The notes: generated from the sequence alone by a model not told the origin. 64,000 nt of DNA from Byssothecium circinans (GCA_010015675.1 ML977045.1:17684-81683), one strand, 5' to 3'; positions 23,961-37,600 are shown, numbered from the stretch's first letter. Translations and numbers: made by a program.

Positions 23961-26082
23961 CCGTGCCCGTGCGCGTAGCAACCTACGTTACGTAATAATC
24001 TACAAATAATATGCTTACTACTTCAAAGATAAGGTTATTAAGCTACCTATAATAGCTATTATCATGAGATCTTTTAGTAGAGTAATAAAGTAACGCTTAT
24101 GATTAATTTGTACTATTTATATTTGCGCGGAAGGCTAATAGTATGGCCATAAGAGTTAACTTTAGGTAGAGTAGCTAGTATAGCTTCTAGGGACGCTGTG
24201 ATAGCTATAGAGCTACTACTACGTCTTTAGCGCTTATGCTTTAATAAAGGAGAACCTAAAGTTTTACGCTTACCTTTTTAAGTAGTTTAAGATGCTCTCT
24301 TAGTGTTTTAGGCTTTAATTTAAGTAGCACGCGTAGCCTTTTTCTTAGCTTTCTCTCTTTCTCTTACTACCTTAGCTGCCTCTCTCACCACACGTCTCTC
24401 CTAAGCCTGCTACTCTTTATAGAGCTTAGCAGTAGTAGTGAGCTCCTTCCTATTAGCCTTTATAAGCTACTCCTTATACTCCTCTCTCTGCTTTACTATC
24501 TCTTATGCTTATGCCTTTCTAATCTTACGTGGAGACTAGAAGATAGCTTCTCTATGATACTCCTTTTACTACTATAAGTTAAGAGGTTTACCACGCTTCT
24601 TATACTTCTCTTTAGTAGTAAGCGCCTCTCTTAGCCTATCATTCTTATAGTATAGTAGCTTATTTTAGACCTAAAGTTAGTAGAAAGAGAGACTTAGCCA
24701 CTTTAATTCTTTTACGCCTTTATCCTTTATAGTAGAGCGTATAAGATAGTCTATTTAATGCTAATCACTCTCCTTAAGAGCTAAAGGACCTACTTTATCT
24801 TTATCTTACTCCTTAGACTCCTCCTAGGTAAAGCGTTTAAGTATAACCTCTAGGTCTATAAGCTATATACTAGTAGCTTCAAACAACTTAAGGATAGTCT
24901 CTATCTTAAAGGAGGACTCCTACGCTCTCTAGAATAGTAGGAAGAAGTTTCTTTTCTTAACTAGTACTAGCCCTTAGCTCCTCTAAAGGTAGGTAGAGAG
25001 CTCCTTAAAGTAGGTAGTAGAGAGAGGTTTAAATAAGACTACATTAAGAGGTTAAAGCGTATAGGTAGAATAAGGGGGAAATATAACTAGGAGTATATAA
25101 TAGAAGTTATAGTAATTAATAAAATCTTACGTTAAGTAGCTCCTATAGCTATTAAGAATAAGGAGTTACTATGCTTATTACGCTTTCTACTTTATGTAGT
25201 AATTAAAGACCTATTTAAGCTATGCTAACCTAACGTTATTATTACTCTAACCTAAAGAAGATAAAGCTATAAAGACCTTATATTTCCTAGCTTTAATATT
25301 AGCTACCTAGCTTGATTATAGTATTCCTAATAAAGCTATATAGATAAGACCTAGTAGTAGAGCCTCCCTATTAGCGTAGATAGCTACTAAGAGGGTGATT
25401 TATTTATAAGAGCTATCTTAGAGTATTGCCTATACCTCTTTTCGCTCCTATATCTAATAACTAAACACTTATTTTAAGCGTCTTATTATACCTATTATAA
25501 AGCCCTTCTTATTCATATTATAGGTGTAGCGTAGCTATATATTATACTACTTTATCTTCTAATATAGCAAGTTAAAGTATAGCTTATACTTAATATTTAA
25601 ATTAGCGTTATAGTAGAGAGAGTTAATTCTAGATGTCTATTTAGAGATAAGATAGTAGCTATATTAGTTAAGAAAGTAGGTAACCTAAGCGTCACTTATG
25701 GGCTCTATAGCTATTAAGGATGTGAAATTTTATATCATCTCTCTTATAGGAGGTAGCCCTCTCTTTATAAGGTCTTTAATATAGCTTATAAGCTCTAACT
25801 CTTGCTGTAGGTTAAGTTCGTATTAATTGGTATCCTTAGCTTCCTATGGGCGCTAACGACCTTAGTGTCTTTAGGATAGCGTACTGTACGGCACATTAAA
25901 CTAACGAGCAATTGCCCTATATAAGAAGTGTTCTCCTGGTTCCAGCGATTCGATTGCTGCAAGCGCGTCGTCGATTGGTGCCATAGTGGTAGAGTTACGA
26001 CGCGTTGAAGTTTAGGATTTGTCTGGTGTTTTGGTGTTCGTGGATCGTTGCGCGACGTGGGTCGCTGCGCGCACGGGCACGG
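23961..26082 (-). mobile_element. Pogo/Fot1-type transposon copy 2 (relic)
   Basis: The inverted repeats begin CCGTGCCCGTGCGCG and can be aligned for about 43 nt, with only C/T and G/A differences between the two ends. They are flanked by TA at 23959-23960 and 26083-26084. The minus-strand transposase begins near 25974 with APIDDALAAIESLEPGEHF and continues in a heavily mutated frame (GLPPIREMI, DAWVTYFLN, YNMNKKGFIIGI) typical of pogo/Fot1 DDE_1 proteins. The last 180 bp at the transposase 5' end are barely mutated, while the rest is AT-rich. It is inactive. Confidence 0.88.
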
Positions 26083-28194
26083 TAACGTGTCCGTGCACCC
26101 AATGCACGGATTCAGCCAATGCACGCCGAACATCCGACGCGTCAAAACTCCCTACTTTTAAAACGCGATAACTCCACCAATATGGATCCAATTCAAGCTG
26201 CGATAGATAAGATCAAATCGCGAGAACTAGGAGAAGATTTTTCATATAGAGAAATTACTACTAGATATGGTGTTAATCAATCTATACTCTCATAAAAGCA
26301 CTAAGGTGTTACCGCGACGCGTGCAGCTAACATAATCAATTAGCGAAAGCTTAACCCACAGCATAAGCAAGAGCTTGTATGATATATTAAAAGACTTATA
26401 GAGAGATATATACCTCTTACTAGAGAGATAATATAGAATTTTACCTCTATAATAGTAAAGGAGCTAGTTAGTAAGAGCTAGGTTACCCACTTTATTAACT
26501 AATATAGTATTTATCTTATCTTGTAATAGACTGTTAGCATAGATAGTAATTACTATAAAGCTAATTTAGTAGATAAATATTACCTCTATTTTAACCTTTT
26601 ACATAGCAAGATTAATTAATATTACATAGATCCTTATTATATCTATAATATAGATGAAAAAGGCGTCCTAATTAGTATTATTAGTAGAACAAAGAGGATA
26701 TTTAGCAGATAAATGTAGGAAAAAAAAGAGGTTAAGGCATTACTCTAGGATAGCAATTACATATAGATTACGCTCTTAGTATGTATCTACGCTAATAGAT
26801 TAGCTCTACTACTAAGCCTTATCTATAAGGCCGCTAACAAGGGTATCTAATCAAGCTAGGTAGAGGATATTAAGGTAAGATATTATAAAGTCTTTATTAC
26901 TTCATTATCCTCTAGCTAGATGAATAATAATATTAGACTTACCTAGCTTAAGTAGGTATTTAATTACTATATAAAAAAGAAGACTTAATAATTATATTAA
27001 CTTTTAATCCTAAATAGCTATAGATCTTACGTTACTATAGACTTTATTAACTACTGTAATTAGAATAAGATCTTCCTTGCTATCCTACCTTTTTATTTAA
27101 CTCATACGCTTTAGCTACTTAACGTTGTAATGTTCAAGCCTCTATTAATAGCCTACTTAGTAGAGCTATCAAGATACCTTTATAGAAGCTAGGGCCTAGC
27201 TTCTATTACTAAAGGCAACTTCTTCCCCCTATTCTAGAATGCGTAGAAGGCCTCCTTTAAGGAATTAATTATCCTTATCTCTTTTAGAGCTATAGGTATA
27301 TCGCCACCTCATCCTAATTCTATCCTTGATAGGTTTACCTAGGATAAAGAATTAGGTGATAGCTCTTTATTAGGGCTTAGTAATTATAACTAAAGAAAGA
27401 TAGATAGGCTTATATAATTAGTAGTAAAGGAATAGGGTAGTTAAGATATAAAGAAGCTTTATTAATTACTCTACTATCTATCTATTAAAAATAAGCTACT
27501 TAAGCATAATTTTGCGGAGCGAGGAACGAGCGTAGCAAATCTACAATCCAAATCGCGCCTGAGGGCTTCCAAAAAATCGCATTTTAACGTACTTCTACCT
27601 ATTGAATTTCATTGCTGATTTTTCTATATATGCTAAAAACTGTACCCTTGATAGTTCTACTAATAGCAGCCTATATTTAATTCATTGTAATAGGTATGCG
27701 TGGATAAAATAGTGTTTTTTAAATAATATTCTTTGGAATCATGACTAATACGCGTGTCGCGTGTCCTATATTAGGTAGTAAAACAGGGGCTTAGGGTCTA
27801 AAAGCTGCTTACGCCACTTTATCTACTAGCTACTGCATGCGGCAACATGACTAAACCCTATTTTATAAAGAAAAAATTTGCTACACTATAGGCCTAATAC
27901 CTCGCAATACTACCTAATACTACTTCCCTCTATCCACGTACCCTTATACGTTATTATAGATGTTCCACACTATAATCACTACAACGCACCTCTTACGCCT
28001 GGCGTTAATCAATTTCGCAATAATAAATAGAAGAAGAACTGTCAGGCTTGCCTTATAGTTACTTAGAGTTATAAACGGCGAGTGAATACGTTAGAGCACA
28101 AAGCTGCACCCCCTATAAAGTATCACGTAACGCTAACGTTAGACTCTAGTCCTTTATCTAGTATTCTCTATACTCTAACGCTAGTCTAACCTTA

Positions 28195-28679
28195 NNNNNN
28201 NNNNNNNNNNNNNNNNNNNNNNNNNNNNNNNNNNNNNNNNNNNNNNNNNNNNNNNNNNNNNNNNNNNNNNNNNNNNNNNNNNNNNNNNNNNNNNNNNNNN
28301 NNNNNNNNNNNNNNNNNNNNNNNNNNNNNNNNNNNNNNNNNNNNNNNNNNNNNNNNNNNNNNNNNNNNNNNNNNNNNNNNNNNNNNNNNNNNNNNNNNNN
28401 NNNNNNNNNNNNNNNNNNNNNNNNNNNNNNNNNNNNNNNNNNNNNNNNNNNNNNNNNNNNNNNNNNNNNNNNNNNNNNNNNNNNNNNNNNNNNNNNNNNN
28501 NNNNNNNNNNNNNNNNNNNNNNNNNNNNNNNNNNNNNNNNNNNNNNNNNNNNNNNNNNNNNNNNNNNNNNNNNNNNNNNNNNNNNNNNNNNNNNNNNNNN
28601 NNNNNNNNNNNNNNNNNNNNNNNNNNNNNNNNNNNNNNNNNNNNNNNNNNNNNNNNNNNNNNNNNNNNNNNNNNNNNNN
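28195..28679. other. Assembly gap (485 N)
   Basis: A run of N inside element X. The beginning of the Helitron-type gene lies in or next to it. Confidence 1.
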
Positions 28680-31600
28680 TCTTTCTAATCCTGCATTATC
28701 TGATTAAGATAAAACGTATATCTCTACGTTTTATAACGCACTTAAGAAAGAAGAGATAGAGACGTGTACAATTTGCAACTATCGTTAGTTTCACCTAAAC
28801 GTTTGCCGTGGGGAATGTGCTGCCTATTTAACTAATTACGTTAAACATGGTGCTAAAGAGGATTAGGTGCCTATATTTAGTGCTGTAAATAATATGGATC
28901 TAGGTGTAATGCCTAACCTCCCTTCTCTTACTAATGTTAAGGAGATGCTTATTGCCTAGGTTTACTATTTTATGCAGATATGTCAGCATCGTGGGCAGCA
29001 GTATAAGTATAGAGGGCATATATGTTATTTCACTATCAATATAGCTAGGGTATTTTTAAGGCTTCCTATCCTTCTATCTAAGCTTAATATTATTATCCTT
29101 AAACTACTACATTTAGATGAGGACGACCACGCTTCAGTTGAATGTTAATTTAAGAAGAGTTAGAAAGTAAGGCACACTATAGTGTTACATTAGCTGTAAT
29201 AGTTAAAGGCACATCACTCTAGATACAGCAATATTATTATTAATGATGAGGCTATTTAAGAACTCCCTATTAATAGGTATGTAGATGATTAATTTACTAT
29301 GCTTTAGCATAGGGATATAGACATTAGGCTAGGGGATTATCCTAATACGTAAGAGCTAGTGTTACTATCCTATACGCTAGACTATTCACCCCTACTATCT
29401 ATACCTGCTATGACTACCTATACACTAGATGGGTCACCACCTAATACTAGGCCTAATACTAGCGCGGATTCCTACTACAATAGTAGCTTAATTTTTGATG
29501 AGGATGATAATAACGATAATGGAGCTAACACGACCATGGTTCCTAATATTATTCCTAATATTAGTGAATTTGAGACTTTGCATCGTCAAATCTAATTAAG
29601 ACCTTCCTACCTTACTATAGGCTTAGTGCAAAGGACACCTATTTCTGAATATAGTAATTAGGAAAAGATCCTTAGTCTTGCATTTCCTACCTTATATCTA
29701 AATAGAATTAGTGACTATATGCAACTAAGGATGTAGGAGGTTGCATATGCGGACTATATTTAGCATATGATAAGCTATAAGGATGGACGTTTTGCTCATC
29801 ACTTACGTTTCTATTTTGCTACCTTTAATACGCTTCTCTATAGGCAAACTACTATAAAGGCGGGTTTCTTTGTAAGGAAGACACTAGACGGCGCTTCTAT
29901 GATAGCTAAGGATATTCAAGCTCAGTTTAACAGCGCTGATGGTGGGCAGAGTTTGATTAACGCTGTAGTACAGTTCTCTGCCTCTATTTAAGGTTCTTAT
30001 GCGTATTAGAAAGTAGAGGGTATAAACCTAAAGGCTATAGTACGTGTAGTCTACCTAATACCTAGCTAATACCCTTATTATTAATATCTAACTTTTATTA
30101 ATAGGTTTATTAGCTATGATGTCCTCATCTATTTGTTACATACTCTACTACGGATTACTATTAGGCTAATCTTATAAGATTTATAGGAGAGGAGGCCTTT
30201 GCTGAGTAGTAGACTATAACTAATGCACGTTAAGTAAGGCTAGCATAGGATTTCGTACGCGATAACCTATATATTATTGCTTACTAGTTCTACTGTCGAT
30301 TTGAACTATTTAAGAAGCATATTATGACGCCTAAGTTCAACCTTATTGACTTCTAGCATCGTTACGAGTGGCAAGGCCGTAGTAGTACTTATAACTATGG
30401 CCTATACTACTATAGGGATGCACCTTATCCTGATTAGTATTTAGCTCAGAATACTACTAAGCTTGAGAAGCGATGATTAGCAAAGTATTAGGGCTATTAC
30501 ATTAGCGCTATTTATCCTGACCCACATAAGGCTACTCTAGAGCATTCATATAGCTCCCCCTTATCTCTTGCATTTGATTAGATGGTTTTTGACTTTCACA
30601 AACTTGCTACTATCTTAACTAAGTGCTACATGCATGTATATCATCTTAGTTACTACTAAAGGAAAAACAAGAAGATGGGTAAGGTAGTCTGTTACTTTAA
30701 GGCTCCCTAGCCACGTATAGCTAATCCCTACTTTGCTAAATTAGCTAGGAAGTCTTTTTACCGTCTCTACACTTAACAGAATCATCCACTTCTAAACGCG
30801 TACTGTCAAACTCTAGTATTAGGCTGGTGGGCTAATACTAACATATAGCTCTACACTAGTACTATAGGTGTTGTTTAATATGTTAGTCTATATATTAGTA
30901 AGGTAGAGCAGCAGACAACGTCGTTTAAGGATATAGCTACTGAGATACTGCCTCATATCCAGTCCAAGAATGCTATGTTCAAGTTTGTAGTAAAGTTAAT
31001 AAACAAATTAGCGGGCTAGAGGGACTATAGCACTTAGGAAGTTTGCCACATCCTCTTTAATCTGCCCCTCATGGATTGTAGTCATACTATTCTTAACGTT
31101 AACCTTTATTATAAGGAGGATTAGCCTAAGACGTACGTCTTTCAAGCTAATCATTAAGTTAATGATAAAGTGTTTAAGGAAGATACACCTTAGTTTACTA
31201 AGGGCCGTTCTATGCTAGTAAAATACAAGGAGAGGCCTCTATTACTTAAAGGCATATCCTATTTAGACTACCTTCTTTATTACAACCATGCAAAGAATCA
31301 AGTTAGGCCCTAGGCTAGGCCTAGGATTTTAAAGTTTTACCCTCTATACTCTCCTAAGTTAGATAGGGAAGACTTCTCTCGCGTCAAGCTTATGCCACAT
31401 CATCTATTTTGATAGGTATTAGATGTAAGGACCTTTGCTAGCTAGGAGTACCAGTTATTCTTGCAAGCCTATCAGAACTGCCTGTTAGTATGCAATCACC
31501 CTTTACCTGATAGCTTTAGAGAGGTGTTACCTAAAAATAAGGAAGAAGATCTAGATTAGGAAGACGTGGATTTAGTAGATAAGTTATTATAGAATAAGCT

Positions 31601-33300
31601 TACTAGTTATCTCCCTAGTGCTAATGGTGTTATCATTAATAAGGATAACCTAGGCAGTTAGCTAGTTAATCTAGAGAAGGATTGGAACGTACCTAAGCAT
31701 AAGGATAGTTACGGCCTTAATGCACGTTAATATTAGAAGGAGATAAAGATAGCTTATCTAGTTAATTACGCTACTAGACCTAATACCTCGCCTAATACCC
31801 TTTAGTCTAAATAGTGGCTACTATTCGATCTTATCATTAATCATTATTAAGCCTACCTAGATGGGAATAGGCTAGAGCAGCTTCTTCTTAACCTTGACGG
31901 CTAGGGTGGTACTAGAAAGACGTATGCTATTAAGGTTATAACCTCTACTATAGATAGTATTACGAGGGCTTTAAGGAAGAAATCACCTATTATATAGTAC
32001 GCACTAACTAGAGTAGCCACTTTTCTTATTTTAGGAAAGACTATCTACTCTACCTTCCGCATACTAATTCAACCTCCTAGTGGTGTGCTTCTACCTCTTA
32101 CTCTAGTAGCGTTAGCTTAGACCTAAGCGCTATTTACTAATATTTATTACCTTATTATAGACGAGAAGTCTATGGTAGGGCTAACAACACTAGCGTGGTT
32201 AGATATAAGGTGCCGTAAGATCTTTCTAGCACAGGCTAGCTATCCTTTTAGCGGTTTAAACATTATCCTAGCTAGTGATTTTTACTAGTTACCCCCTATC
32301 ACGAGAAGGCCTATGTTTAATACTATAAAGAGCTACAGCTCTTTAGATATAGCTAGTGTGGCGCTATATAAACTATTTACTAGAACTATTATTCTAGATG
32401 TAGTTATGCGCTAGTAGGGTTCTAAACAGGCTTCCTTCCGTAATGCTCTTGCACGTATCCGTGAGGAGAAGCCTAATGTCCATGACTAGCTTCTCCTTAT
32501 GAAACGCTGCAGCGTTGAGCTTAGCGAGGTAGAACGGAACTCCTTTAATTCTACCTTACGTATATGCGCAAAGAGGATAGAGGTAGCTGCTATTAATCAT
32601 AACTACCTCTAGGACTCTAGCCAGCCTATCCTTATTTTATAGGCTACACATGATAGTTAAGATCAAGAGAAGGTGTCTACTAAGGATGCGGGGAATCTCC
32701 ATAACTAGCTCCCTATATTTATTGGTGCCTGGGTTATGCTACTTAATAATATCTAGATAGAGCGTGGTTTAGTTAATAGGGCTATAGGGGTTATTAATAA
32801 TATCCTTTAGCAGCCTAATACCTAGGATTATCGCAAGGCTATACTAAAGGCGGTATTAGTCGCTATAGATAAGTATGATAGGCTATGTCTTTATAGCCTT
32901 CTAGATGGTATAAAGGTTATTCTAGTGTTTCCTCTTATTTAGGAATTTACTATTAATTAGAGTATGCATGTGCGTATTTAATTCCCTATTACACTTGCCT
33001 AGGCTATTATAGTTTATAAATCCTAGGGTTTAAGTGTAGATAAGGCTATGATCATAGTTAGTAGGGAGCGAGATTACTGCCCTAGCTTAATGTACGTTGC
33101 GCTTTTAAGGGTTAAGACTATTAATGGTTTAATGTTTAAGGATGTGTTTTCCTATTAGCAGTTGAAGCAAAAGAGAAGCAAGGTGTCAGAGATGTAAGAG
33201 CGGGATATAAGGCGTAGGGCGTGTCATCACGTTATAGTGTAGCAGACTATTTTCTAGGTCTAATACTTAGACCAATACTACTATTATTAAGAGGTTTTGC
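28680..33300 (+). pseudogene. Helitron-type Rep/helicase gene, RIP-degraded
   Basis: Plus-strand fragments appear in the order expected of a Helitron protein. First is an N-terminal Cys-containing region (ETCTICNYR, LNVCRGECAAYLTNYVKHG). Then comes a Helitron-like N domain (FAHHLRFYFATFNTLLYRQT, GFFVRKTL) at 29.7-29.99 kb, and the Rep-like segment with RYEWQGR and YNYGLYY at about 30.36-30.41 kb. Last is a PIF1-type helicase with a Walker A-like GGTRKT at about 31.91 kb, Walker B LIIDEKSMVG at about 32.16 kb, and downstream NALARIREEKPNVHD. Stops occur every few dozen codons, many as TAG or TAA where Gln or Trp would fit. Helitron proteins nick and unwind DNA for rolling-circle transposition. 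This copy cannot make protein. Its first exons are lost in the gap. Confidence 0.82.
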
Positions 33301-33389
33301 GAGGGTGGTTTCCTATAATATAAGCATTCCTATGAAAGTTTCCCTAATCTATCTAGATGGATAGAGCGCCTAATACTACAGCCTAATAC

Positions 33390-33567
33390 TCTATAACTAT
33401 ATCCTAATCCCTAGAGCATATAGTCTCTATGTCTATACTATCTACTAAATATAGACTTAGATCAACGTTACCCTCATTACCTAGCCTCTTAAGCTCTATG
33501 AATTTTATAATGTTAGGCATCTTTACACTATTATTATAGCCTTGATGGGGAACCTCTAGCTTAATAC
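33390..33567 (-). pseudogene. 3' part of the unknown minus-strand gene of element X
   Basis: On the minus strand this reads IKLEVPHQGYNNSVKMPNII and KFIELKRLGNEGNVDLSLYL with almost no stops. It joins in frame to the fragment at 40327-40674 once the gypsy element and one copy of its 5-bp target duplication are removed. It converges on the Helitron-type gene. The family is not recognised. Confidence 0.55.
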
Positions 33568-33572
33568 CTTCC

Positions 33573-34034
33573 TGTTAAGGTCTAGGGGGGGCTTGTTACT
33601 GGAGATAGCTCGAAGAGCTTTTAGGTGACAAGAGTGCTTGAGGTTCTAGAGCTCGGTTGGTTCTCTAGAAGAGATATCAATTTGCGACACATAGTAGTAC
33701 TCTAATAGTACGTAGTAATGTTCATCTAAAGGGCGTACACTTAGTGAACTTAGGTGAGCTTGCAATCATGGAGTATAAGATACTAAATAGATTGTAATCC
33801 TAAGTAGAAGGTTAAACATAACTCCTATAATATAGAGATTAAGTTCATCTATATACTAGTTACATCCCTTTATCCTATCTATCCCGCTTGTCCTAGTTCC
33901 TCATGGGACCTCTAGGACTCCTAGGACGCTAAGATAGTTACGTAACTCTACTTACTACTCGTGACCATCTGTCTAGTTAGGGCGCGTAGCTAGTTATTAT
34001 ATAAGTGTAGTGACCCTACTTCTAGATCGTAATA
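33573..34034. repeat. Gypsy LTR (3' LTR in element orientation)
   Basis: 462 bp, starting TGTTAAGGTCTAGGGGGGGC. Differences from its partner at 39860 are nearly all C/T or G/A transitions. They reflect mutation of the repeats and cannot date the insertion reliably. Confidence 0.92.
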
Positions 34035-34145
34035 CTATCCCCCTTCTTAGAGCTTAATGTCCTTATGAGTTAATAACTACTCTCTTATTCTATTTGTTAC
34101 CGCCATCAACTCGCTAACTATATTGACAGTCGCGGTTCCTTCGCC

Positions 34146-34629
34146 ATGGTCGCTTGTTTCTACTGTGCTAACTGCTAGCTTCCCTGTAAACTGTCGTCCC
34201 TTCACAAGCGTTGTAATAACTGTACTCGCGTTAGGCGCAGCTTGTGCGAACCCGCGGGTTTACCCTTGCCGGATTTCTTGAAAATTGACAAAGAGATGGG
34301 TCGTCTTGAGGCGCTGGAGGAAGAAGAGGAGGCTCGCTTGCGTGTGGAAGAGGATGTTGCTAAGGCTACTCTGTAGCGCGCCCGTCTAGTGAGGGAGAAG
34401 CTTTTAAGGCTTCGTAAATAAAAGAAACTACTTCACTGAAAGGAGCAGGAGATGTTTGATAAAGGAGTGTTATCTATAGAGGAGTTAAAGGCGTTAGAAG
34501 CGCAGGAGGCTCTGCTTTAGGATATTGCTTTGGTAAATCCAGAGGCCGCGCTTAGTACTACTACCATTGATTAGTCGCCTTTCTAGAATGTTAATACTAG
34601 TAGTTTAGAAGATACTTATAACCTATGAG
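34146..34629 (+). pseudogene. Antisense ORF of the gypsy element: Cys-motif plus coiled coil
   Basis: Opposite in strand to gag-pol and next to the 3' LTR, a frame opens with MVACFYCANC, then CKLSSLHKRCNNCTRVRRSLC, a run of paired cysteines that could bind zinc. It continues as a strongly charged helix (DKEMGRLEALEEEEEARLRV, EELKALEAQEALL). A few stops (TAG at Gln-like positions) are present. It is more GC-rich and better preserved than the surrounding pol. Additional antisense ORFs of this Cys-plus-coil kind occur in some fungal gypsy elements. The role here is unknown. Confidence 0.6.
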
Positions 34630-37600
34630 GTGTGTAACTAGTTCCTATGTACTCTTATTCTCTAGGTAACCTTTCCACTTAATTAGGTATTCTCTTATTC
34701 CTTCGCGATCTCTCTGATCTGTGATCCTTTCAACTTTAAATTCATTTTCTTCCTTAACTTTATAATAGAATGTTTTCTGTACTAGCGTCTTAGGGTCTGC
34801 TAGTTCTAATCTAGATATGTAGAAAACTAGATGTATTTTAGCTTATTTAGGTAGCTAGAGTCAATAGTTGACAGGGCTCGTTCTAGCTTATATTAAAAAT
34901 AGTCTAACTTTGACGTTATCTAGTCCCTTGCTTAGTCATTTTGTATGAAGATTCTTTATAAGTAGGTATACTCTATCCCCCTTTTCTAGCTAAGGTGCCA
35001 TTTTTCGTTTGGTGTTTGCGTATGAAATGCTTTTACGTTATGCCGTTTTAAGGCTGACCTGTAACCATTAGTGTATGTTTTTTAATTCTTCTATTATTAT
35101 TAATGCTGCCGCTGCCTTACCTCTTAGTAGTGTGCGTTTAAAGAGATTTAGGTGCTTCCTATAGTTTACGTAGAATGGCGTTTATCCTGTAGATTCTAAT
35201 ACCTTATTATTATACGCTAGTTAAGCTATAGGTAAAAGGGAAACCTAATTATTCTGCTAGGTATTGCTGTAGATTCGTAGGTATGTCTTTATTATATGAT
35301 TCATTCTTTTGGTCTGTCTATCCGTCTATAGATGATATGCTGTGGATAGCTTACATTTTATTCTAATCGTAGCCATCAGCATTTTCTAGTAGTTTGATGT
35401 GAAGAGCTTGTCTCTATTACTAATAATTAACTTTAGTATGCTATGGTATCTAATAAGTTGATCTAGGATCACGTATCCAAGTTGTTCCGCGTTGTAATTA
35501 TTCCTGAATGGTATCATTTCCGCGTATTTCATGAATCTGTTGACGATTACTAAGATGGCGTTATAGGTTATTCTAGTTATAAGGTCTTTTAATGCTAGTA
35601 GACCTATTATAAAGTCTATAGAGATGTCTTCCCATGGTTTTTTTAGTAGCTTAATAGGTTACATTTCTCTATAGGATGCGTGTGTGCTATGCTTGTTTCT
35701 CTGGTAGTCTACACATTTGCTAATAAAACGTGTAACCTTTTCTTTTATGCCCTTAAACTTATAATTTCTCTAAATTAGTTTAATAGTTCTTTAAATGCTA
35801 GGGTGTCTATGTATAGGATTATCATAATGTTATCATATGATTCCTTCCTATAGCTCCTCTAGTACTTTATTGCTGATTCGCAGGATGCCGTTTAGTTATT
35901 GGGTCGATCCTAAGGATCCGTCTTTGTTAGCTCGTAGTATCAGTGCTTCGATGGTTTCCTTCATTCCTGCGATATCGCTTCGTTGGCTGAGGGCATCGGC
36001 TCGTCCGTTGTCCTTGCCTAGTGTGTACATGATCTTGAATTTGTATTACCTAAGCAATTCAGACTATCTGACTTATCTTCTATTAAGTTGCTTAGTTATC
36101 GTAAAGTAGAGTAGGTTCTTATAGTTAGTAAAGATAGTAAGTTTAGAGCAGCTTTCCACGTATACTCTCTAATGCTTCAGTGAGTCTATAATAGCCATCA
36201 GCTCCTTATCGTGTACGTCGTAACGTTCCTCTAGTCCTAAGAACTTCCTTAAGTAGTAGGTGATAGGGTGCTATTAGCTATCTCTTATCTAACTCGCTGT
36301 TACTCTAAGTGCAAGGTTAGATGCGTCTGTTTTAATCCTTATTAGTTCTCCACTCCTAAATGCCACTAGTACTGGTGGACTTATGCACTTCTCTTTTAAA
36401 GTTTTAAATACTTTCTCCTATGCCTCTAACTATCTAAAGAGTACGTCCTTCCTAGTAAGTCCTACTAGGGGTAAGGTTATTAGAGCGTATTCTTTGATAA
36501 ACCTTCTATTAAAGTTGCAGAATCTAAGGAATTCCTACACTCCTTTAACCATTGTTAGTATCAGCTAGTCTTATACCACTTGTATTTTCTTTAGGCTTAT
36601 CTTAACTCCTGTGGTGTTAACTACGAATCCTAGGAAATTAAGTTCTTCCTTGTAGAATTCACATTTTTCTGGCTTAAGGCGTAGATTTGCGGCATCTAAG
36701 CATAAAAGTACTTACTTAACATGTCCTACATGTTCTTTGACGTTTTCTAAATAGATAAGTATGTTATCTAAGTACGCGATCACAAAGATATCTAGGTGTA
36801 TACGCAATACGTTATTAATTAACGCTTAAAAAGTTGCTAGGGCGTTAGTAAGACTAAAGGGCATTATAGTGTACTTATAGTGTCTATACTATATCCTAAA
36901 CGCTGTCTTCTATTCATCGCCTTCCTTTATATGGATTAGATGATATCTATCTTATAGGTTAAGGGCCGTGAATATTTTTGCACGCGCTAGTTAATCCTGT
37001 AGTTCTCTAATGTTAGGCAATAGATAATAATTCTTAACTATGATTTCGTTTAACTTCTAGAAGTCTATACATGGTCACAGTGATCCGTCCTTCTTTAGGG
37101 CGAAGAGGACTGGGTATCCTACTAGTGACTTTAACTCTTATATATAGCCTTTTGCTAGGCTTTTATTAATGTAGTCCTATAGAGCTTTTAGCTCTTTCTC
37201 TAATAGTTGATAGATTAGTCTAAAAGTCAGTTGCTTTCCTTCCTATAGCGTGATCTCGCAATCCTAGGGTTAATGCTTAGGTAGCGCCGTAGCGCCTACG
37301 TCTTCCTAAAAGAGGTACTCCTATTCTCTGTACTCTTTAGGGATCTCTAGAGGTGCCTTCTTCTCCTTTACTCTTACTTATTAATCTATTAACTAGGCAG
37401 CATCTATGGAGTTGACCATTCTCACTAAACGCGTCTTTATTAAAGCAATGTTATTGATTGCCTTCTTATCTACTATTAATCGCTGCTAATGCGTAGGCTT
37501 TAAAGTGCGCTAGTAAGCGCAGTTTGCTAATGATATCATGTCGTTCTTCTAGTTGATTACTGGGTTGTGCTTCTTTAGCTAAGGGATTCCTAATATGACG

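Noticed and set aside
25795..26145. 116-codon minus-strand frame as an independent gene
   Set aside because: It covers the terminal repeats and the transposase 5' end of pogo copy 2 in a wrong frame. The correct frame gives APIDDALAAIESLEPGEHF.
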